NCBI RefSeq assembly: GCF_010389155.1
Contig: NC_057764.1
Location: 2,604,001-2,668,000, forward strand
DNA from: Erigeron canadensis
Taxonomy: Eukaryota; Streptophyta; Magnoliopsida; Asterales; Asteraceae
Direction: 5' to 3'
DNA length: 64,000 bases
The notes beneath the pieces were generated by a model, which saw nothing but the letters and a program-made list of their open reading frames with translations, was not told the DNA's origin and searched no databases. Made by a program: the position numbers and the translations under genes. Positions 59,217 through 64,000 of this stretch are shown here, one piece after another; within the stretch, counting starts at the first letter, position 1; every line of letters begins with the position of its first letter.

Positions 59217-60922
59217 AGGTGTTTCTATTTTTCTTGTTATATAATTAAATTTTAGTCCTACACTGCAAGAAAGAATGTATTATACATTGGTCTTTACACT
59301 TAAATCCCCGCATTTAAAACTGTGTAAATACGGACCAATGGCTTGAAAATGTATCTAATTACCCCAAAAACCTTTAGCAGGTATCCACTTTTAAAATCGT
59401 CTATGGTAAGATATAAACTACCGAAAAACTCTAACATGGGTACCATATAAACATTAGAGCTTTGTCCTATATATCATATCTTACAGAGAAAAAGAAAGTT
59501 CCTCTTGAAGTTATATCAACATGGTTTGACCCATTTCGACGTTATGGTTCACATCAACCTTCCTGATACATAAACTTATGATTTACATCAACTTTGCAGA
59601 CACACATTGACCAGACCGGGAATACTCATATTGACCCATTACCCACTTTGACTATTACAAGCATCAGTTAAATCAGTTGTAACCTAGACCATCACTGCCC
59701 ACTGCAAGCTTACTGAACTTCTAAGGTCTCTTTCAAGTAACTACAACATCCGTAATAAGTAGGTATACAAGTTATTGATAAACTCCACATCATATCCAGG
59801 CTTGGGACCAGCTAAGTCTACAATAAATTAATGCAGATTTAAAATTTGTAAACCCAATAGAAGACGAGACACCAATCTGATAGGGAGAAAAACCAACATA
59901 TTCCAAACTCTAGTTTCCTATACTTTGATTGATGAAAGAACCACACAATTCATGATTTCATGATATGTGACATTGTGCATAGCTACACCAAAACAATTCA
60001 ATGTCTGCAACTACAACAGAAAATTCTATCATTTTAGGCTAAATTCGTGGCAATTAATGATCTATATTTCACCTTTTATTTAGTGAATTGTGTAGAGAGC
60101 AATGTAGAGATGTCCAGTTCACTAGTCCGCACGAGGAAAATACATAAAAAACAATGTTCAGGTGTTTCTGACTAACGTATTGCCTCGATAAGAAGAGTGC
60201 ATGATGGTATGAAGGAACATGAAAAAATTTCTAAAGTCCTACCATTTGTGACCATGTTAGTAAGATTGAAGAATAGATTCGTGTTTGTAACTCTTTCGTG
60301 ATGATTATTCAAAATAAGAATTAGGTTTTTTGATTTAGTATTTGTAAAAGTGTGCAACTATATATATAGTTAAGGCATTTAGGAACCAAATCAATTACAA
60401 TGATTTAATCTGTAAAATGAATGGCTCCATGACAGGTTAGTTCAACGTGAAATTGTTCATATGGACCATCAAACAGTTTGAGCATATCAACAACGGTGAG
60501 TTCCACATACTACAATTAGGAGTCGGTGGTGAATACAGTTAGCAAGTAAGATGCAAGAATGGGAAATGGTAGTGCAGCAAATGCTACAATTAGGCAAGTT
60601 TTGACATATATTGGGTCAAAACTACCATATCAGGATATGCTGCATGTCTTGTTTATTCTACCAAAGCACATTAATGTATCAGCCCTAACATATATTTACA
60701 AACCAGAGAGATGAATCTATTCTTCAATTAACTCTTTATGTAGCCTTATTTTAGCTGGGTTTAATAATAATCTACCAGCCCAAATTTATATTTACAGATG
60801 AGAGGTTTTATATATGACAGTTGAATCTCCCTAATCAGGTTTGTTTCTATTTCTATTTCTATTCTCAGGAAACCAATTAGAAGAACAAAGAAGAAAAAGC
60901 GGATAAATAAACGTACAAAACA
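59217..60922. other. Intergenic stretch, no gene seen
   Basis: AT-rich with intron/MITE-like words (TTTGACCCATTTCGAC near 59524; TTGACCAG, TTGACCCATT near 59610-59650). CACTGCAAGAAAG at 59261 looks like a lone CACTA-type end with no partner. TATATATATA at 60359-60368 is a possible promoter element for the F-box relic but is far from it. Confidence 0.4.
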
Positions 60923-62490
60923 ATGGGTTCCCGGCAGAATGTAGATAGACTTAGCAACATGGCCAAAGACGTAATTCACACATCCTTTCACTAATGCCTA
61001 CTAAATTTGCGGTTCGAACTAGTGTTTTATCCAAAACATGGATTCACTCTTGGAAGTCTGTTACAAGCCTTGACTTTGATGATAAACATCCTCCTTTTGG
61101 ACGTGATTTACATTCTTTTACTCAATTCATTGACGGGGCACTTAAACCGTGTTGTAGTAAAGCATCATCCCAAGTAGTTAATCATTTTAGAATGCATTTT
61201 TTGATACTTGGGTTCCCAGGTCGTATTTGTGTATGTGGATTGATGCAACAGTGAGGCTAAATGTTTGTGAGCTTGATGTTAATGTTAAGGTAAGCTATCT
61301 TATGTTGCCTCATAGTTTGTTCACTTGTAAGACGCTCACAAAATTAAGCCTACATTCGAGGAATGATGAACATGTGTATGGTGGCGAATTGGAGTTTCTG
61401 TCATATGTCTATCTTCCATGTCTGAAAACCATTGATATAGTTTTCAGTAAAAACTCTGTAAATGCGCTTAATCTTACACATGGTTGCCCAATACTCGAAA
61501 GTTTATTACTAGAAATACTCGACCCTTCCAATGACGGTTACAACTTCAACATCCCTACTTTGAAGCTCTTGAATTTGAGTATTATTTAGACTCGCATAAT
61601 AATGGGCGGTATCAACAAAGTTGTTGTAGATGTTCCTAAGCTTGAAGACCTCTATGTTAGAACACATATTAACACAGTTTTTGTGATGAAAGATTTGTCC
61701 TCTCTTGTTTCAGTATCGTTATCAAAGTTCAATGCTTCCCATCCTTTTGTGGTTGAAGTTTTATAAGGAGTAAGTGGAACTAACTCGATTACGTTGTTGG
61801 ATGTTCCTTTCTATGTAAGTTATCGATCTTCCTAAAGACTCAGAATGTATGTCCTGCTGATTTTGTATTCAAACTTGTTCTCCTTTTTAACTTATACATT
61901 TGTTTTCAGCTGAAGACACCATCCAAAACACGGATGCCTGATTTTCCGTATTTGAAGCACTTGGAGTTCAATGCGAGTTCTTCTCAGAATGGTTTGGATT
62001 GGCGCTATGTTTCATCAAATTCTGGAACACTCTCATGAGTTGGAGCATTTATGTATTATAATGGTATGTTACTTAGGCTTACCTGATTCTAAATCTATCT
62101 TTGACAATTGACATGCATTATTCAGTTATGCTATATATGCTTTCTATTCCGTTTTCTTACACATAACTTTCGGCAATCCTTCTGCTGTTTATGCTCAAAC
62201 AGAAACCCAAAGATCAAGAAAATTCTTCATGGATTGAGTCGCAATCAGTTCCGACATGTATGCTTAAGAACCTTAGAACATGTAAACTTCATGGGGCAGA
62301 AATGTTATCTACAGTTTTTGGCATACTTGTTGGGGAATGCAGAGGTTTTGACGATGATAACAATCACATGCGATGGCGTGTCCTTGGAGAAGAAAATGCA
62401 GTTGAGTGTAGAGTTGTTGAAGTTTCCAAGGGCCTCCCGGTACTGCGAGATTCATTGTCTTGGAAGTCGGTCGAATTCTACAACTAGTTA
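60923..62490 (+). pseudogene. F-box/LRR gene of the FBD class, broken
   Basis: The start MGSRQNVDRLSNMAKDVIH opens an F-box, but one base is missing near 60985. The rest of the F-box (LMPTKFAVRTSVLSKTWIHSWKS) is in another frame. A second frame break follows near 61225, then an LRR-2 part (FTCKTLTKLSLHS, VYLPCLKTIDIVF, GCPILESLLLE). TAG/TAA stops occur at about 61587 and 61764, and TGA at about 62036. The FBD end is split between two frames (TCMLKNLRTCKLHGAEML; AYLLGNAEVLTMITI and MQLSVELLKFPRASRYCEIH). Intact relatives are substrate adaptors of SCF ubiquitin ligases. At least four lesions rule out a normal product. Confidence 0.88.
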
Positions 62491-63127
62491 GTTTAGTGAG
62501 AGTAAAAAGTATCAGCATCAGTATTCTATGATCAATAATCCCCTGATCTTCAAATTTTCATCACTTTATTATTTATATATCATACTTACAATAATTAACT
62601 TTTTGAGATATCATGTCTATGCCAACTTTGTTGACCGGGTGTTTTAATCCCTTGTCGTCGATATTCATTGCATTGTCACTTATAACATTTGATATTTAAC
62701 ATTTAAATGAATTTTGATTGCTAAGACTATTATTTTGAGACATCAAAATAAAAACACGAACAATAAATTTAGGGCGAAGAGAGTGACTATTTACCTGAAA
62801 TGCAACTAGATTTAACATGTGTTAACGATGAGTATCATCTTAGTCAGAAATTTAATCAAATTACCAAACCTATGTAACATTATTGCTAAGAGATGAAGCT
62901 ACTGTAACTTCTTGTCGCTTTTTCCTAAGTCTAAGAAAATAAAATCAGCTTTTTGCATATATGAAACTTGTAATAATATTATTCTATACTAAATCAATGT
63001 TGAGACAAAGTAGAAGCTAACACGCATCTTACAACAATCCAATATGAAACTGTTTTAACACACCAGATGTTAAGAATCTCCCATCTGAGCCTGGTTGTCA
63101 CAGACAAGATGGTTATAAACTGAGGAA
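62491..63127. other. Spacer between the convergent FBD relic and mevalonate kinase
   Basis: AT-rich noncoding sequence. It should contain the 3' UTR of mevalonate kinase on the minus strand. Nothing else recognised. Confidence 0.4.
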
Positions 63128-64000
63128 TTATGAACAGCCATCAAAGCAAATCTCAAGTCCGTTACCACCGATTTCAGCAATCAAACACTGAAATCCACAT
63201 TGCTCAAGCTCCTTGATTACTTTGTCGATTACTGTTTCTGACAATACTGTTGGTAATGGTTAAGGACACATCTCAGTAGAAATTGACAATGAAGTAATTG
63301 TGAAAAATTTGACCTATGTACTTGTGAACGGGCAATTCAAGTTATACTTGTTTTCTAGAAGACCAAACAAAGTAAACATCAAAGCCGTTTGTACGGAAAA
63401 GAGTTAAACTCGAAAGTCAACCAAAGTGCGTTTTTAATTCTTAAACACCTGCTAGATCATGTTACTGAAAAAATTAGGTTACTATTAAAACAACGTAGTT
63501 GTTAAGAACATAAAAATTAGACAAGGAGTGTTTCAGGTCAACTGACCTATACTGATCGATATCCAATAATTAGTTGTTTTGACTGGGAACCGGTTTGACA
63601 ATTGGCCAACCCACCCGGCCCTCATTTTTCCAGCAGTAAATGTTAACTACACTCAAAGAAAGGAAATAGAAGAGAACTTATAAAAGAAATTGTGAAAAGG
63701 ATACATGATGGTAAGAAAGTTAGAACACATCCACCTCCACCAGCTCCAGTCAGCTTGGAAGTTAATTTATACTTCAATGTTGTCCGGATCACGGTTTCAA
63801 TAGACGTATGACTGACCCCCATACATTGAAGCAAACCTTGGTTCATTTCCATCAACTCTTCTACCCTTTGTTCCTTCTCAATATCATCATCAGAAGATGA
63901 CTGAATTATTGAAGCAAATTCATTGCTGATTAAATCAACCGCAGTAAATACAGATGTCATAGCATCCAGATGCCTGTTCTTACGTTCTGAAACACCTGCA
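63128..64000 (-). CDS. MVK: Mevalonate kinase, last two exons (5' part outside window)
   Basis: Minus strand. The exon at 64000-63705 reads AGVSERKNRHLDAMTS, MNQGLLQCMGVSH and the GHMP-kinase C-terminal glycine motif KLTGAGGGGCVLTFLP, which shapes the nucleotide/substrate site. A canonical intron (GTATCC...AACAG, 63704-63247) separates it from the last exon (63246-63128), LLSETVIDKVIKELEQCGFQ, CLIAEIGGNGLEICF..., stop TAA at 63130-63128. Joining at the splice sites keeps the frame and matches the plant enzyme closely. MVK phosphorylates mevalonate with ATP in the cytosolic (or peroxisome-linked) isoprenoid pathway that feeds sterols and sesquiterpenes. The first base in the window is the last base of a split codon. 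Nothing suggests damage. Confidence 0.95.

Noticed and set aside
59261..59273. CACTGCAAGAAAG as the start of another CACTA element
   Set aside because: No matching inverted end or target duplication was found downstream, so only noted as a possible orphan end.

Overview
This is a nuclear window from a flowering plant, most likely a eudicot. It is AT-rich, genes are sparse and intron-bearing, and it holds an EIX-type receptor-like protein gene, an FBD-type F-box relic, a plant mevalonate kinase and a dense layer of plant transposons. Asteraceae is my guess from the look of the repeats; no marker in the window proves it.

Only three genes look intact: an LRR receptor-like protein (10068-13421, minus), a plant-specific multi-pass membrane protein of unknown function (57057-59216, plus), and the last two exons of mevalonate kinase running off the right edge (63128-64000, minus). 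An F-box/FBD gene at 60923-62490 is broken by several frameshifts and stops.

The most unusual content is a set of decayed, intron-containing pieces of one gene that I identify by motif order as the U5 snRNP GTPase EFTUD2/Snu114 (plant CLO/GFA1). Pieces lie at 1-2900, 28395-33762 and 44475-46518 plus 55760-56520. At all three places they are arranged tail to tail as inverted repeats: arms of about 260 bp at 505-1059, about 1.7 kb at 28832-32285 and about 790 bp at 44475-46062. Transcripts across them would fold into long double-stranded RNA.

The rest is a stack of transposons whose ends can often be read to the base. There is a PIF/Harbinger element with a broken transposase (6210-8626, TSD TTA) and a MULE-like element (19656-25393) holding a nested Harbinger-like element (20594-24894, TSD TAA), which itself holds a MITE and a 44-bp minisatellite. 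There is a hAT-like element (26458-27568) and a Tourist-like element with a hAT element inside it (33766-35540 and 33928-34841). A Helitron-derived tract (about 37186-43836) carries a fragment of a guanosine deaminase gene. A probable 2.2-kb solo LTR (46524-55754, TSD TTCTC) splits one EFTUD2-like copy and was in turn entered by a 7,042-bp CACTA element (48336-55377, TSD AAT).

Region by region: 1-2900 EFTUD2-like relics; 2901-6206 noncoding; 6210-8626 Harbinger; 10068-13421 LRR gene; 13.5-28.4 kb repeats only; 28.4-33.8 kb large inverted EFTUD2-like repeat; 33.8-44.4 kb transposons and Helitrons; 44.5-56.5 kb second inverted EFTUD2-like copy with nested LTR and CACTA; 56.5-64 kb gene-bearing end.
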